Shown piece by piece: positions 18,092-26,795 of a DNA stretch of 64,000 bases. The first letter of the stretch is position 1. The number at the start of each line of letters is the position of its first letter. The notes beneath the pieces were generated by a model. That model was not told where the DNA came from and made no database searches. It was given only the letters and a program-made list of their open reading frames with translations. This stretch comes from Sva-07 sp963828415 (GTDB taxonomy: Bacteria; Actinomycetota; Acidimicrobiia; Acidimicrobiales; Ilumatobacteraceae), in the NCBI GenBank assembly GCA_963828415.1, contig CAWHEI010000001.1, positions 1 through 64,000 on the forward strand, read 5' to 3'. A program made the position numbers and the translations under genes.

Positions 18092-19120
18092 ATGAACACA
18101 ACCACCAACACCAACACGCCACACGGCAGCTCGAACGCCTCGACCGTGACGATGCGAGCCATCGTGCAAGACCGCTACGGCTCCAGCGACACCTGGAAAC
18201 CGACCGACATCGGCCGTCCTGAAATCAACGACCACGAAGTGCTCGTCCGTGTGCACGCCGCAGGCCTCGACCGGGGAACCTGGCACGAAATGACCGGCCG
18301 TCCCTACCTGATGCGCATCATGGGCTTCGGCCTGCGCTCACCGAAGAACCGAGTGCCCGGACGTGCCGTCGCCGGGACCGTAGCGGCTGTCGGAGCGGGC
18401 GTGACTCGGTTCACGGTCGGCGACGAGGTCTTCGGTGTCAGCCGAGGAGCCTTCGCCGAGTACGCACCTGCACGGGAAGACAAACTCGCTCACAAGCCGT
18501 CGACCCTCACCTTCGAACAGGCCGCAGCAGTTCCGATCTCGGCAACCACAGCCCTCCAAGGCCTACGCCTCGGCCGGATCGAAGCCGGACAAGAAGTCCT
18601 GATCATTGGGGCATCCGGTGGTGTCGGCAGCTACGCAGTGCAACTCGCCAAGGCGTACGGTGCCACCGTCACGGGCGTGTGCAGCGCAGCGAAGACGGAC
18701 TACGTGCGCTCGCTCGGCGCCGACCGGACGATCGACTACGCAGTCGAGGAGTTCGCCGACGGATCCCGCCGCTACGACCTGATCCTCGACATCGCAGGCA
18801 ACACCACACTCCAACGCCTCCGGCGCTCCCTCGAATCGACGGGCAGCCTCGTCATCGTCGGCGGAGAGGGCAATGGCAACGTGACCGGAGGCTTCGGGAG
18901 GAGCCTGCGAGCGCCACTGATGTCGCTGTTCGTTCGTCCTCGACTGACCATGCTCGTGTCGAAGGAACACCATTCCGACCTGGCGCCATTGACCGAACTC
19001 ATCGAGGCGGGAAAGGTCTCGCCGAGCATCGAGGCGACCTACTCGCTCGACCGAGCGCCCGACGCGATGCGCCAACTCGAGGCCGGCGCAGTCCGAGGCA
19101 AGGTCACCATCGTGATCTGA
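18092..19120 (+). CDS. Medium-chain dehydrogenase/reductase (quinone-oxidoreductase type)
   Basis: 342 residues. N-terminal GroES-like domain (VLVRVHAAGLDRGTWH, GRAVAGTVAAVGAGVTRFTVGDEVFG), then the NADPH-binding region TALQGLRLGRIEAGQEVLIIGASGGVGSYAVQLAKA. The catalytic zinc ligands of alcohol dehydrogenases are not in place, so it belongs with the zinc-free quinone-oxidoreductase branch. ATG 18092 has ribosome site GAGAGGAA; an internal ATG at about 18152 (MRAIVQDRYG) is the more common N-terminus in the family. It ends the unit that starts at the LuxR regulator. Confidence 0.85.
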   Translation: MNTTTNTNTPHGSSNASTVTMRAIVQDRYGSSDTWKPTDIGRPEINDHEVLVRVHAAGLDRGTWHEMTGRPYLMRIMGFGLRSPKNRVPGRAVAGTVAAVGAGVTRFTVGDEVFGVSRGAFAEYAPAREDKLAHKPSTLTFEQAAAVPISATTALQGLRLGRIEAGQEVLIIGASGGVGSYAVQLAKAYGATVTGVCSAAKTDYVRSLGADRTIDYAVEEFADGSRRYDLILDIAGNTTLQRLRRSLESTGSLVIVGGEGNGNVTGGFGRSLRAPLMSLFVRPRLTMLVSKEHHSDLAPLTELIEAGKVSPSIEATYSLDRAPDAMRQLEAGAVRGKVTIVI

Positions 19121-19160
19121 CGGGTCACCCGGAGAGCCAGACCTGCGCCGAGTCGGGTGA

Positions 19161-19565
19161 TCAGGGCTCGGATGCCGTTCCGCGGAGGTGGTGGAGTTCG
19201 GGGAGGGCGTCGTGGTCTTTGGCGCGGTTCTCCTCGGGTGACGGTGTTGCGGTGCCGAGGACTCCGTCGAGAATGTGGACGCCGCCGACGGTGAGCGCCT
19301 GGAGTCTGATGGTGCCGAGTTCGTGGGTGAGGACGCGGATGGCCCAGCCGTGGCTGGCGATGCGGGCGGGGGAGAGGTCGCGGTTGGGCAGTGCTTTGGT
19401 CCGCCAGAGGTCGAGGAGTTCGGCAACCGTACGGTCCCGGGTGATGACCGGCAGGCCGTCGTCGGCGGCGCGGCGGAGTTGGTCGAGCTTGTAGCGGGCT
19501 TCGGTACGAGGATTGGCTGCCGAGCAGTTTCGACGCTGGGTCATTCCGGACCAGCTCGACGCCAT
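19161..19565 (-). pseudogene. Tyrosine-integrase remnant (core-binding domain only)
   Basis: The leftward frame contains EARYKLDQLRRAADDGLP, RTVAELLDLWRTKALPNRDLSPARI, HELGTIRLQALTVGGVHILDGVL. This is the SAM-like core-binding domain of actinobacterial phage/ICE integrases. The residues before it and after it do not match, and no catalytic domain (R..HxxR..Y) follows. It is a leftover of a past integration. It lies between the MDR gene and the hydratase gene, at the edge of the phenol cluster. Confidence 0.5.
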
Positions 19566-19703
19566 CGGCGACGCCGCGGAGATGGTGCCCGGTGCACTCG
19601 ACGAACTGGATTGGCTCGCTCGAAACGCTGCTCGCCAAGCTGGCCACGACAGCGATCGAACGCTTGGGCGCGACGTTCGATCTGGCCCTGACCTCTGTTG
19701 TAC

Positions 19704-20486
19704 TCAGTTGGTGCGAGCGCTGATGTGCGCGGGAGGGAGATGAGGGCTGGTGAGGGTGTATCTCTCGCCGGCGCGGACATCGAACGGGGCAGTGAGGCCG
19801 CCGGTGAACACGACCTGGCCGGCGACGAGACCCGTCCCCTCGGCACGCAACGACCGTGCCAGCCAGGCGATGGCCGCGCACGGGTTTCCCATGGCGTTGT
19901 CTCCGACGCCGCGACGGACGTCGTGCGCGTCGGAGAATTCCACGGTCACCGTGCCGGGCTCGACCGTGTCGATCGTTGCGAAGGATCCGATCACCACGCG
20001 TGCCGCGGACGAGTTGTCGGCGGTGTTGTCGAGCCAACGGAATCCGTAGTCGGCAAACCGGGGATCGACCACCTCGATCCCGAGCGCCCACTCGCCGTTC
20101 CATCCGGCAACCTCGGCGGGATCGGCGGGAACGACGCCACCGGCGGCCGCTGGAACACGGTAGACCAACTCTGGTTCGGCCTTCGGATGGATCAGTTCGT
20201 TGGTGACGAGTTCGCCGGTCGCGATCTGTGAGTCCCACAGGGTTCCCCAGTTGGGACGGTCGATTCCCAAGGCGCTGCGCATCGCAGCCGAGGTCCATCC
20301 GAGTTTGTAGCCGATCATCGTGTCGCCCTCGGTGACTCGCAGCCGGTCCGTCGCTCGAGCGACCGCCCGAGCATCGTCCCAACTGAAATTCGGATGCCGA
20401 TCGGTGAGCAGGTCGACCGGCGTGGCCGACCTCTCGGCGCGGCGCAGATCGGCCGCGAGGCGTTCGACCTCGGCTGCGTCGATCAC
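19704..20486 (-). CDS. 2-keto-4-pentenoate hydratase / 4-oxalocrotonate decarboxylase family protein (third paralogue)
   Basis: 260 residues of the MhpD/DmpE/DmpH fold: GYKLGWTSAAMRSALGIDRPNWGTL, the metal-site region KAEPELVYRV, ALGIEVVDPRF, DNTADNSSAARVVIGS and GNPCAAIAWLA. It is homologous to the genes at 29253 and 30062 but diverges from both in the GxKxGxTS region, so its substrate may differ. It lies downstream of the HbpS/GlcG-like gene with a 7-bp gap and shares the leftward unit with the GntR regulator, pointing to a role connected with the phenol pathway. Confidence 0.82.
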   Translation of the reverse strand: MIDAAEVERLAADLRRAERSATPVDLLTDRHPNFSWDDARAVARATDRLRVTEGDTMIGYKLGWTSAAMRSALGIDRPNWGTLWDSQIATGELVTNELIHPKAEPELVYRVPAAAGGVVPADPAEVAGWNGEWALGIEVVDPRFADYGFRWLDNTADNSSAARVVIGSFATIDTVEPGTVTVEFSDAHDVRRGVGDNAMGNPCAAIAWLARSLRAEGTGLVAGQVVFTGGLTAPFDVRAGERYTLTSPHLPPAHISARTN

Positions 20487-20493
20487 GCCTCGA

Positions 20494-20916
20494 TCATCCG
20501 AACACGAAGGCGACTGCGGCGCTGGCGATCTCGTGGTCCTGTTCCTCGGTGGCGCCGGACACGCCGACGGCGCCGGCGACTCGCCCCGCGACCTGCACGG
20601 GCACCCCGCCGCCGACGGTGATCATTTCTTCGACGTTGCCGGCCACCCCGTGGAGCAGCGACGGTTCGCGGAGGAAGTCCTCGGCCAGTGACGCTGTCGC
20701 CGCACCAGCCGCAGCGGCGGTCCACGCCTTCTTGCGGGCGATCTCGATCGAGAACGTCGGACTGGCGTCCATCCGTGCCATGGCGATCGGATGGCCGCCC
20801 GGGTCACATACGTGCACGACGACGTCGACACCCAATGACGCCGCCTCGGCCCGGGCAGCCGTGATCAGTCGGTCGGCGCCGTCGAGCGTGAGTCGGGGTG
20901 TGCTGACGATGTCCAC
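20494..20916 (-). CDS. HbpS/GlcG-like (DUF336) protein
   Basis: 140 residues from GTG 20916, which follows the regulator stop by 13 bp; longer starts would overlap the regulator. The DUF336 fold is clear: LTLDGADRLITAARAEAASLGVDVVVHVCDPGGHPIAMARMD, KKAWTAAAAG, GGGVPVQVAGRVAGAVGVSGAT, and the C-terminal DHEIASAAVAF. Members include the haem-binding, redox-sensing HbpS of Streptomyces and GlcG. They also occur as unassigned small genes in aromatic-degradation clusters. Function here is unknown. Confidence 0.8.
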   Translation of the reverse strand: MDIVSTPRLTLDGADRLITAARAEAASLGVDVVVHVCDPGGHPIAMARMDASPTFSIEIARKKAWTAAAAGAATASLAEDFLREPSLLHGVAGNVEEMITVGGGVPVQVAGRVAGAVGVSGATEEQDHEIASAAVAFVFG

Positions 20917-20929
20917 GGGCCGGACTTGC

Positions 20930-21652
20930 TCAACCCGCTTCGGCGATCGACTTGCCGTAGAGCTCGGCGAGGACGTCGGTCGTGCGTTGGATGTGTGCGG
21001 CGGCAACGTCGCACGCAGTGTCGGCGTCACGCTCCAGCGTCGCTTCCATCAGCGCCTGGTGCTCGGCCCGCACGTTGCGCGGAATGGTCGTGTCGGTGAG
21101 TGCGAGTCGGCGATAGCGCTCGGAGTGATGGTGCAAGATGTCGAGCATCCGCAGCACCCACCGCGAGCCGCACGCTGCGGTGGTGGCCTCATGGAACTCG
21201 TGGTTGCGGGCCTCCCACTCGGCGGCCGAGCCCTCCCCGCCGCGATCGAGCGCATCCTGGGCCTTCGACAGATGGTGGAACGACGCAATGATCCCCGACT
21301 CCCAACGGTCGTCGCCGCTGGCGATCGACGCGCGCAGCGCGTTGGTCTCGAGCAGAATGCGAGTGTTGCTGAGATCCTGCAGGTCCTCGATCGAGATGGG
21401 CGACACCGCAAAGCCGCGCTGTCCGCGAGCGGTGACCAGCCCGTCGGGCAGCAGGAGCGACAGTGCTTCACGAATGGTCGATGAACCGACGCCGTAGCGC
21501 TTGCGGACGTGTTCGACAGCGAGCTTCGAGCCGGGCTGGAGCTCGCCGGAGATGATGTCCGCGCGGATCGCATCGACCGTCTCCTCCACCCGTGTGAGGG
21601 GCAGTGAGCCGTTCTGGCTCCGGTAGGTGATGTCGGGTTCGAGTGTCGTCAT
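20930..21652 (-). CDS. GntR-family regulator with FCD domain
   Basis: 240 residues. N-terminal winged helix (DAIRADIISGELQPGSKLAVEHVRKRYGVGSSTIREALSLL, residues about 24-75) and C-terminal FCD helical bundle, with metal-site-like Asp/His positions (EFHEATTAACGS, HHHSERYRRLAL, EHQALMEATLERDADTA). It diverges from the phenol hydroxylase operon. The intergenic region holds a 19-bp perfect palindrome (21778-21796) that is the natural candidate for its operator. FCD regulators are usually repressors released by a pathway organic acid; a meta-cleavage intermediate would be a likely ligand (inference). Start 21652 is taken over longer options because it begins just before conserved sequence. Confidence 0.88.
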   Translation of the reverse strand: MTTLEPDITYRSQNGSLPLTRVEETVDAIRADIISGELQPGSKLAVEHVRKRYGVGSSTIREALSLLLPDGLVTARGQRGFAVSPISIEDLQDLSNTRILLETNALRASIASGDDRWESGIIASFHHLSKAQDALDRGGEGSAAEWEARNHEFHEATTAACGSRWVLRMLDILHHHSERYRRLALTDTTIPRNVRAEHQALMEATLERDADTACDVAAAHIQRTTDVLAELYGKSIAEAG

Positions 21653-21777
21653 GTCCAAGTCGCTGTCGTCTCGTCGTGGGTCGGCGGTCGAGTGCCACAC
21701 CGTATCCGCGAACTGGTGTCAACAACGGAGATACTCAACGAATCACGGGTATCTGTCAAGAGTCTCAGACATCTCCG

Positions 21778-21796
21778 AAAATCTCCGAGATTTTCC
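21778..21796. promoter_or_regulatory. 19-bp palindrome, putative GntR/FCD operator
   Basis: GAAAATCTC C GAGATTTTC is a perfect 9-bp inverted repeat around one central base. It ends just before a TTGACA hexamer (21798-21803). A TTGGAT hexamer follows 17 bp later (21821-21826), so the pair could be the promoter of the phenol operon. A looser dyad, AGATAC ... GTATCT, lies nearby on the regulator side. Confidence 0.55.
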
Positions 21797-21850
21797 TTGA
21801 CAGGCGATGATCGAGGGAGTTGGATGACGACATCCGAGTGAGGAGGACAC

Positions 21851-22099
21851 ATGGCCGACTGGGGGGACGCATCCGTACGGGTCACCGGGATTCGTCGATC
21901 CCGGTTCGTCGAGTTCGAGTTCTCGCTCGGAGAGGAACTGGTCGTCGAGCTGGTGATGCCCTATCGCGAGTTCAAGACCTTCTGCGAGGAACACCACGCC
22001 CGAGTCCTGCCCGCCGATGGCGAGTCGGCGCTCGAGCTGATGCAACTCGCGGACACGGCAAGGGCCGGACGCTCCGGCACGACAGAGGGGACCACATGA
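21851..22099 (+). CDS. dmpK: Phenol hydroxylase P0 subunit (DmpK-like)
   Basis: 82 residues. VRVTGIRRSRFVEFEFSLGEELVVELVMPYREFKTFCEEH matches the phenol hydroxylase P0 family (Phenol_hyd_sub). DmpK is not catalytic; in Pseudomonas it helps assemble the active oxygenase, perhaps by aiding iron insertion. A strong AGGAGG site precedes the start. Its stop overlaps the start of the next gene (ATGA at 22096-22099). It is the first gene of the catabolic operon. Confidence 0.88.
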   Translation: MADWGDASVRVTGIRRSRFVEFEFSLGEELVVELVMPYREFKTFCEEHHARVLPADGESALELMQLADTARAGRSGTTEGTT

Positions 22100-23088
22100 A
22101 CATCGAGATCAAGTCCGAGAGCTTCACCCCGAGGCGATCGACGTTCAGCCACATCGCCCGCCGCTACGGCGAGGACCGGCCGGCGTCGCGCTACGACGAG
22201 GCCACACTCGACCTCCAGGCCGCGGCCAACTTCCACTACCGGCCGCTGTGGGCGCCGGAGTTCGAGATCTTCGACACGAGCCGTACCGCCGTGGTGATGG
22301 AGGACTGGTACGCCTTCAGCGACCCCCGCCAGTACTACTACGCGACCTACAACATCAATCGGGCGAACATGAACGCCGCTGCGGACCGTGCCTTCGACTT
22401 CGTAGAGGACCGCGATCTCGTCGCCCGTGTCGATCCCGCCTGGCTCGACACGGTGCGCCACTACCTGGTGCCGATGCGCCACTTCGAATGGGCCGCCGAC
22501 CTCAACAGCCTGCGTGTCACCGACTACGGATACGGCTCCCGCGTGACCAGCGCGGCCATGTTCGCCGCCTGCGACCGCCTCGGCATGGCGCAGCTGCTCA
22601 CCCGCATCGGCCTGGTGCTCGACGGCAACGACGAGGCGGGCCTGGACGCGGCCCGTGCCGCCTGGCTCGGGGCCGACGATTGGCAGGGCATCCGGCACAT
22701 GGTCGAGGACAGCCTGGTGATCACCGACTGGTTCGAGACGTTCGTCGCCCAATATCTTGCCGCCGACGGCATCATCCACCCGCTCGTCTACGGCACGTTC
22801 GACGACGCCGGCCTCGATCGTGGCGCCACCGCTGTGTCGATGATGAGCGAGTTCATGGTCGACTGGATGAAGGACAATGCCCGCTGGGTCGACGCGCTGG
22901 TTCAGGTCGCTGCCAAGGAGTCTGGCGCCAATGCCGAGTTGATCAGCGGCTGGTACCGAGTCTGGCGTGACCGCTCCGTCGAGGCGGCCTCGCCGCTGGC
23001 CGCCACCGTGCTCGGCTCCGCCGACGCCGTCCAGACCATCCGCGACGGCCTCGACGCCCGCGCCACGAGCCTCGGCCTGACGGCCTGA
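22096..23088 (+). CDS. dmpL: Phenol hydroxylase P1 (beta) oxygenase subunit
   Basis: 330 residues of the non-catalytic oxygenase subunit of group-1 soluble di-iron monooxygenases. Matching blocks: RRSTFSHIARRYGEDRPASRYDEATLDLQ, DPRQYYYATYNINRANMNAAADRAFDFV, HYLVPMRHFEWAADLNSL and DWFETFVAQYLAADGIIHPLVY. It pairs with the P3 subunit to form the (alpha-beta)2 core. It is coupled to dmpK by a 4-bp overlap. Confidence 0.9.
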   Translation: MNIEIKSESFTPRRSTFSHIARRYGEDRPASRYDEATLDLQAAANFHYRPLWAPEFEIFDTSRTAVVMEDWYAFSDPRQYYYATYNINRANMNAAADRAFDFVEDRDLVARVDPAWLDTVRHYLVPMRHFEWAADLNSLRVTDYGYGSRVTSAAMFAACDRLGMAQLLTRIGLVLDGNDEAGLDAARAAWLGADDWQGIRHMVEDSLVITDWFETFVAQYLAADGIIHPLVYGTFDDAGLDRGATAVSMMSEFMVDWMKDNARWVDALVQVAAKESGANAELISGWYRVWRDRSVEAASPLAATVLGSADAVQTIRDGLDARATSLGLTA

Positions 23089-23114
23089 GTCGAAGAACGA
23101 ACAGGGGAACCGAC

Positions 23115-23408
23115 ATGACCACCGAGAACCTCCACGCTGCCACCAACGCGGTGTCGATCACCTTCCAGAACACCGAGGACGCACGACCGATCGTCGATGC
23201 GATCGCCGCCGACAACCCGAACGCCACCGTCGCTCACTTTCCGGCGATGGTGAAGATCGACTGCCCGGGTCGCCTCACGATCAATGCCAGCTCGGTCAGC
23301 GAGCGGATTGGCCGTGACTGGGACCCACAGGAACTGCACCTCTCGATGATCTCGCTGTCCGGGAACATCGACGAAGACGACGACAAGTTCGAACTCGCCT
23401 GGAACTGA
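23115..23408 (+). CDS. dmpM: Phenol hydroxylase P2 regulatory (effector) protein
   Basis: 97 residues. VSITFQNTEDARPIVDAIAADNP, VAHFPAMVKIDCPGRLTIN and WDPQELHLSMISLSGNIDEDDD are the MmoB/DmpM effector fold. This cofactor-less protein docks on the oxygenase and tunes oxygen activation. Ribosome site AGGGGA precedes ATG 23115. Confidence 0.9.
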   Translation: MTTENLHAATNAVSITFQNTEDARPIVDAIAADNPNATVAHFPAMVKIDCPGRLTINASSVSERIGRDWDPQELHLSMISLSGNIDEDDDKFELAWN

Positions 23409-23431
23409 CCGGGCCGGAACAGGAGACCACG

Positions 23432-24949
23432 ATGAGCAAGAAGATCCCTCTCAAGCGCAAGTACGAGTTGATGACCCGCGGCCTCGCGTGGGACACGACG
23501 TACCAGGACATGGACGACGTGTATCCCTACGACAAGTTCGAGGGGATCAAGATCCACAACTGGGACGACTGGGTCGATCCTTTCCGCCTCACCCAGGACG
23601 CGTACTGGAAGTACCAGGCCGAGAAGGAACGCAAGCTCTACGCAGTCATCGACTCCTACGCCCAGAACAACGGTCAGCTCGGACTCAGCGACGCCCGCTA
23701 CCTCGGAGCACTGAAGCTGTTCCTCACCGGCGTGAGCCCGCTCGAGTACCAGGCGCATCGCCACTTCGCCCATCTCGGTCGCAACATCCGCGGCACCGGC
23801 GCCCAGATCGCCGCCCAGATGCAGTCGATCGACGAACTCCGCCACGCGCAGACCCAGATCCATGCGATCAGCAACTACAACAAGTACTTCGACGGCCTCC
23901 ACGACTTCGCCCACATGCACGACCGCGTCTGGTACCTGTCCGTGCCCAAGTCGTTCTTCGACGACGCGGTGTCGGCGGGTCCCTTCGAGTTCTTCACGGC
24001 GATCTCGTTCAGCTTCGAGTACGTGCTGACCAACCTGCTGTTCGTGCCCTTCATGTCGGGCGCCGCCTACAACGGCGACCTCGCGACCGTCACGTTCGGC
24101 TTCAGTGCACAGTCAGACGAATCACGCCACATGACGCTCGGGCTCGAGGTCATCAAGTTCCTGCTCGAACAGGACGAGGACAACATCCCCATCGTCCAAC
24201 ACTGGATCGACAAGTGGTTCTGGCGCGGCTACCGGCTGCTCAGCCTGGTCGGGATGATGATGGACTACATGCTCCCCAAGAAGATCATGTCCTGGAAGGA
24301 CGCCTGGGAGATGTACTTCGAGGAACAGGGCGGTGCGCTGTTCGACGATCTCGCCCGGTACGGCATCCGCCCGCCGCTGCATGCGGACATTGCCATGAAG
24401 GAGAAGGATCGCATCAGCCACGAGGTGTGGGCGATCTTCTACCAGTACACCCACGCCGCCGGCTTCCACACGTGGGACATCGACGACGAGCACAAGGCCT
24501 GGCTGTCGGCGCAGTATCCCGACACCTTCGACAAGCTCTACAAGCCGCGGCTCGACCTGTGGAAGCAGATGTCCGCCGACGGCAACCGGTACTACAACAT
24601 GGCGCTGCCGCAGCTGTGCCAGGTGTGCCAGATCCCGATGGGCTTCACCGAACCCGATGATCCCACGACGATCTGCTTCCGCTCCGTCGTGTACAACGCC
24701 AACCGCTACCACTTCTGTAGCGACGGGTGCCAGTACATCTTCGATCACGAACCGGAGAAGTACGTCCAAGCCTGGTTGCCGGTGCACCAGATCTTCCAGG
24801 GCAACTGCGGCGGGGCGGAGATCCCCGATGTCTTGAACTGGTACCACCTCAATCTCGGCGCCGACAACATGGCCTACGAGGGGTCGCCGGAAGAGTCCAT
24901 GTGGAACGAGTGGATGGCGGGCCGTCGAGTCGGCGCCGCCCAGAGCTGA
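23432..24949 (+). CDS. dmpN: Phenol hydroxylase P3 (alpha) catalytic di-iron subunit
   Basis: 505 residues, normal for DmpN. The di-iron ligands are visible: Glu in SPLEYQAHRHF (about residue 103), ExxH in IDELRHA (about 135), a further Glu on the helix near FEFFTAISFSFEYV, and ExxH in SDESRHM (about 230). A C-terminal YHS-type zinc region (CQVCQIPMGF...HFCSDGCQYIFDHEPEKY, about residues 393-445) is typical of this subunit. Reaction: phenol or methylphenols plus O2 and NADH to catechols. All catalytic residues appear present. Confidence 0.95.
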   Translation: MSKKIPLKRKYELMTRGLAWDTTYQDMDDVYPYDKFEGIKIHNWDDWVDPFRLTQDAYWKYQAEKERKLYAVIDSYAQNNGQLGLSDARYLGALKLFLTGVSPLEYQAHRHFAHLGRNIRGTGAQIAAQMQSIDELRHAQTQIHAISNYNKYFDGLHDFAHMHDRVWYLSVPKSFFDDAVSAGPFEFFTAISFSFEYVLTNLLFVPFMSGAAYNGDLATVTFGFSAQSDESRHMTLGLEVIKFLLEQDEDNIPIVQHWIDKWFWRGYRLLSLVGMMMDYMLPKKIMSWKDAWEMYFEEQGGALFDDLARYGIRPPLHADIAMKEKDRISHEVWAIFYQYTHAAGFHTWDIDDEHKAWLSAQYPDTFDKLYKPRLDLWKQMSADGNRYYNMALPQLCQVCQIPMGFTEPDDPTTICFRSVVYNANRYHFCSDGCQYIFDHEPEKYVQAWLPVHQIFQGNCGGAEIPDVLNWYHLNLGADNMAYEGSPEESMWNEWMAGRRVGAAQS

Positions 24950-24961
24950 AAGGAACCGATC

Positions 24962-25324
24962 ATGGCTGTTGTCGCACTCGAACCCGGCTACGAGGGCACC
25001 GTCCTCGACGCCCGCGAGAACTTCGGACCCAACCAACTGGTGTACCTCCACTGGGAGAAACACCTGATGTTCTGCGCGGCGCTTGCGTTCCCCCTCCCAC
25101 CGGAGATGCCGTTCGCAGCGCTCGTCGGCGAACTGATCCCGCAGTTCTACGGACCGCACCCCGACTTCGCCGCCATCGACTGGTCGGCGGTGCGCTGGAC
25201 GCTCGACGGCGAAGAGTTCGTGCCCGACATGGAGGCGTCGCTCGCCGACCAGGGCATCGGCCACAAGTCACTGCTGCGCTTCTGGACACCCGGCCTCGAC
25301 GGCCTCGGCGAGTCGGGCGCCTGA
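24962..25324 (+). CDS. dmpO: Phenol hydroxylase P4 subunit
   Basis: 120 residues matching the gamma subunit of phenol hydroxylases: DARENFGPNQLVYLHWEKHLMFCAALAFPLPPEMPF, then LIPQFYGPHPDF, IDWSAVRWTLDG and GIGHKSLLRFWTPGL. It binds the outside of the P1/P3 core. Ribosome site AAAGGAAC precedes ATG 24962; 12 bp separate it from dmpN. Confidence 0.9.
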   Translation: MAVVALEPGYEGTVLDARENFGPNQLVYLHWEKHLMFCAALAFPLPPEMPFAALVGELIPQFYGPHPDFAAIDWSAVRWTLDGEEFVPDMEASLADQGIGHKSLLRFWTPGLDGLGESGA

Positions 25325-25336
25325 CCGTTCGACACC

Positions 25337-26401
25337 ATGACCTACCAACTCACCATCGAGCCGATCGAGGAACTGGTCGACGTCGCCGACGGCCAGACAC
25401 TGCTCGACGCGTGTCTGCGTGCGGGTGTCTGGCTCCCGCATGCGTGCGGCCATGGGTTGTGCGGCACCTGCAAGGTGCAGGTGCTCGACGGTGACGTCGA
25501 ACACGGTGACGCATCGCCGTTCGCATTGATGGATCTCGAGCGGGACGATGGATACACACTGGCGTGTTCGGCCACGGCGACGTCCGACGTCACGATCGAG
25601 GCCGACGTCGACGAGGAGCCCGACGCCGTCAGCCGACCGGTGCGTGACTTCGACGGCACCGTCACGCGGCTCGAACATCTCACCGCGGACATCCTCGGAA
25701 TCTGGATCGGCCTCGACGAGCCGATCGGGTTCCAGGCCGGCCAGTACGTCAACCTTCGTGTGCCGGGCGTCGAGCGTCCGCGGGCGTTCTCGATTGCGAG
25801 CAGCCCGTCGAGCGAGAACGAGATCGAACTCCACGTTCGCCTGGTCCCCGGCGGCGAAGCCACCCCCCGCTTGCACAGCGAGCTCGCGGTCGGGGACCAG
25901 GTTCGGTTCAGCGGACCGTACGGACGCTTCTTCGTGCGTCGTTCGGCGGCCAAGCCGATGCTGTTCCTGGCCGGTGGGTCGGGCTTGTCGAGCCCCAAGT
26001 CAATGGTGCTCGATCTGCTCGAGACCGGGTGCGAGCAACCGATCACGCTCGTCCACGGCGTCCGTACCGTGAACGACGTGTACTTCGCCGAGGAGTTCAC
26101 GGCGCTCGAAGCCGCCCACGAGAACTTCACCTATGTGCCGGTGCTCAGCGAGCACGATCCGACCGCCGGCGAGTGGGACGGCGAGACCGGCTTCGTCAAC
26201 GAAGCCGCCGAGCGCCGTTTCGACGGATCGTTCAAAGGGATGTCGGCCTACCTGTGCGGGCCACCGCCGATGATCGAGGCCTGCATCCGCTCGCTGATGA
26301 AGGGCCGACTGTTCGAGCGTGACATCTTCACCGAGAAGTTCGTGACCGCCGCCGACGGCGAAGCGAGCCTGGCCCGCAGCCCGTTGTTCAGGAGGCTGTG
26401 A
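25337..26401 (+). CDS. dmpP: Phenol hydroxylase P5 NADH:ferredoxin-type reductase
   Basis: 354 residues. N-terminal [2Fe-2S] plant-type ferredoxin domain with cysteines in PHACGHGLCGTCKV and LACSAT, then the FAD-binding domain (RPRAFSIASSP, RFSGPYGRFFV) and the NAD domain (LFLAGGSGLSSPKSM, YLCGPPPMIEACI). It passes electrons from NADH to the P3 di-iron centre. Its stop overlaps the start of the ferredoxin gene (26399-26401). Confidence 0.94.
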   Translation: MTYQLTIEPIEELVDVADGQTLLDACLRAGVWLPHACGHGLCGTCKVQVLDGDVEHGDASPFALMDLERDDGYTLACSATATSDVTIEADVDEEPDAVSRPVRDFDGTVTRLEHLTADILGIWIGLDEPIGFQAGQYVNLRVPGVERPRAFSIASSPSSENEIELHVRLVPGGEATPRLHSELAVGDQVRFSGPYGRFFVRRSAAKPMLFLAGGSGLSSPKSMVLDLLETGCEQPITLVHGVRTVNDVYFAEEFTALEAAHENFTYVPVLSEHDPTAGEWDGETGFVNEAAERRFDGSFKGMSAYLCGPPPMIEACIRSLMKGRLFERDIFTEKFVTAADGEASLARSPLFRRL

Positions 26402-26724
26402 TGAACGACGAGCCCCGCACCCACCGCTGCACGGTCGTCGACGATGGCACCTCGGTGAGCTTCGCCGTGCGCGACGGTGGTCGCCTCCTCCACGAGATGA
26501 TCATCCACCGGTGCGGCGCCATCGCGGTCGGGTGTCGGGGTGGCGGCTGTGGCGTCTGCAGAGTCCGCATTCTCGAGGGCACCTACACCACCCGGCGTAT
26601 GAGTCGCCGCCACGTCTCCGAGACCGACGAACACGCCGGCATCGTTCTCGCCTGCCGCACCATTCCCACGTCCGACCTCCGGCTGCGCTGCGAACCCGCA
26701 TCCGTTCCGACCATCTCTGCCTGA
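26401..26724 (+). CDS. dmpQ: [2Fe-2S] ferredoxin (XylT/DmpQ type)
   Basis: 107 residues. Cluster cysteines lie in GCRGGGCGVCRV and LACRT (Cx4Cx2C...C). In Pseudomonas the XylT/DmpQ ferredoxin re-reduces catechol 2,3-dioxygenase that substrate analogues have oxidised, and here it precedes that dioxygenase gene as expected. Start 26401 overlaps the dmpP stop. Confidence 0.9.
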   Translation: MNDEPRTHRCTVVDDGTSVSFAVRDGGRLLHEMIIHRCGAIAVGCRGGGCGVCRVRILEGTYTTRRMSRRHVSETDEHAGIVLACRTIPTSDLRLRCEPASVPTISA

Positions 26725-26795
26725 CGCTCGCGATCAGCGCACCGTTCACCAATCCAACACCATCAACGAACAACGACACGAGGGGTACACACACC

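Noticed and set aside
19513..19743. Plus-strand short frames over the integrase remnant
   Set aside because: Neither frame is a known domain, and both conflict with the clear minus-strand integrase match.
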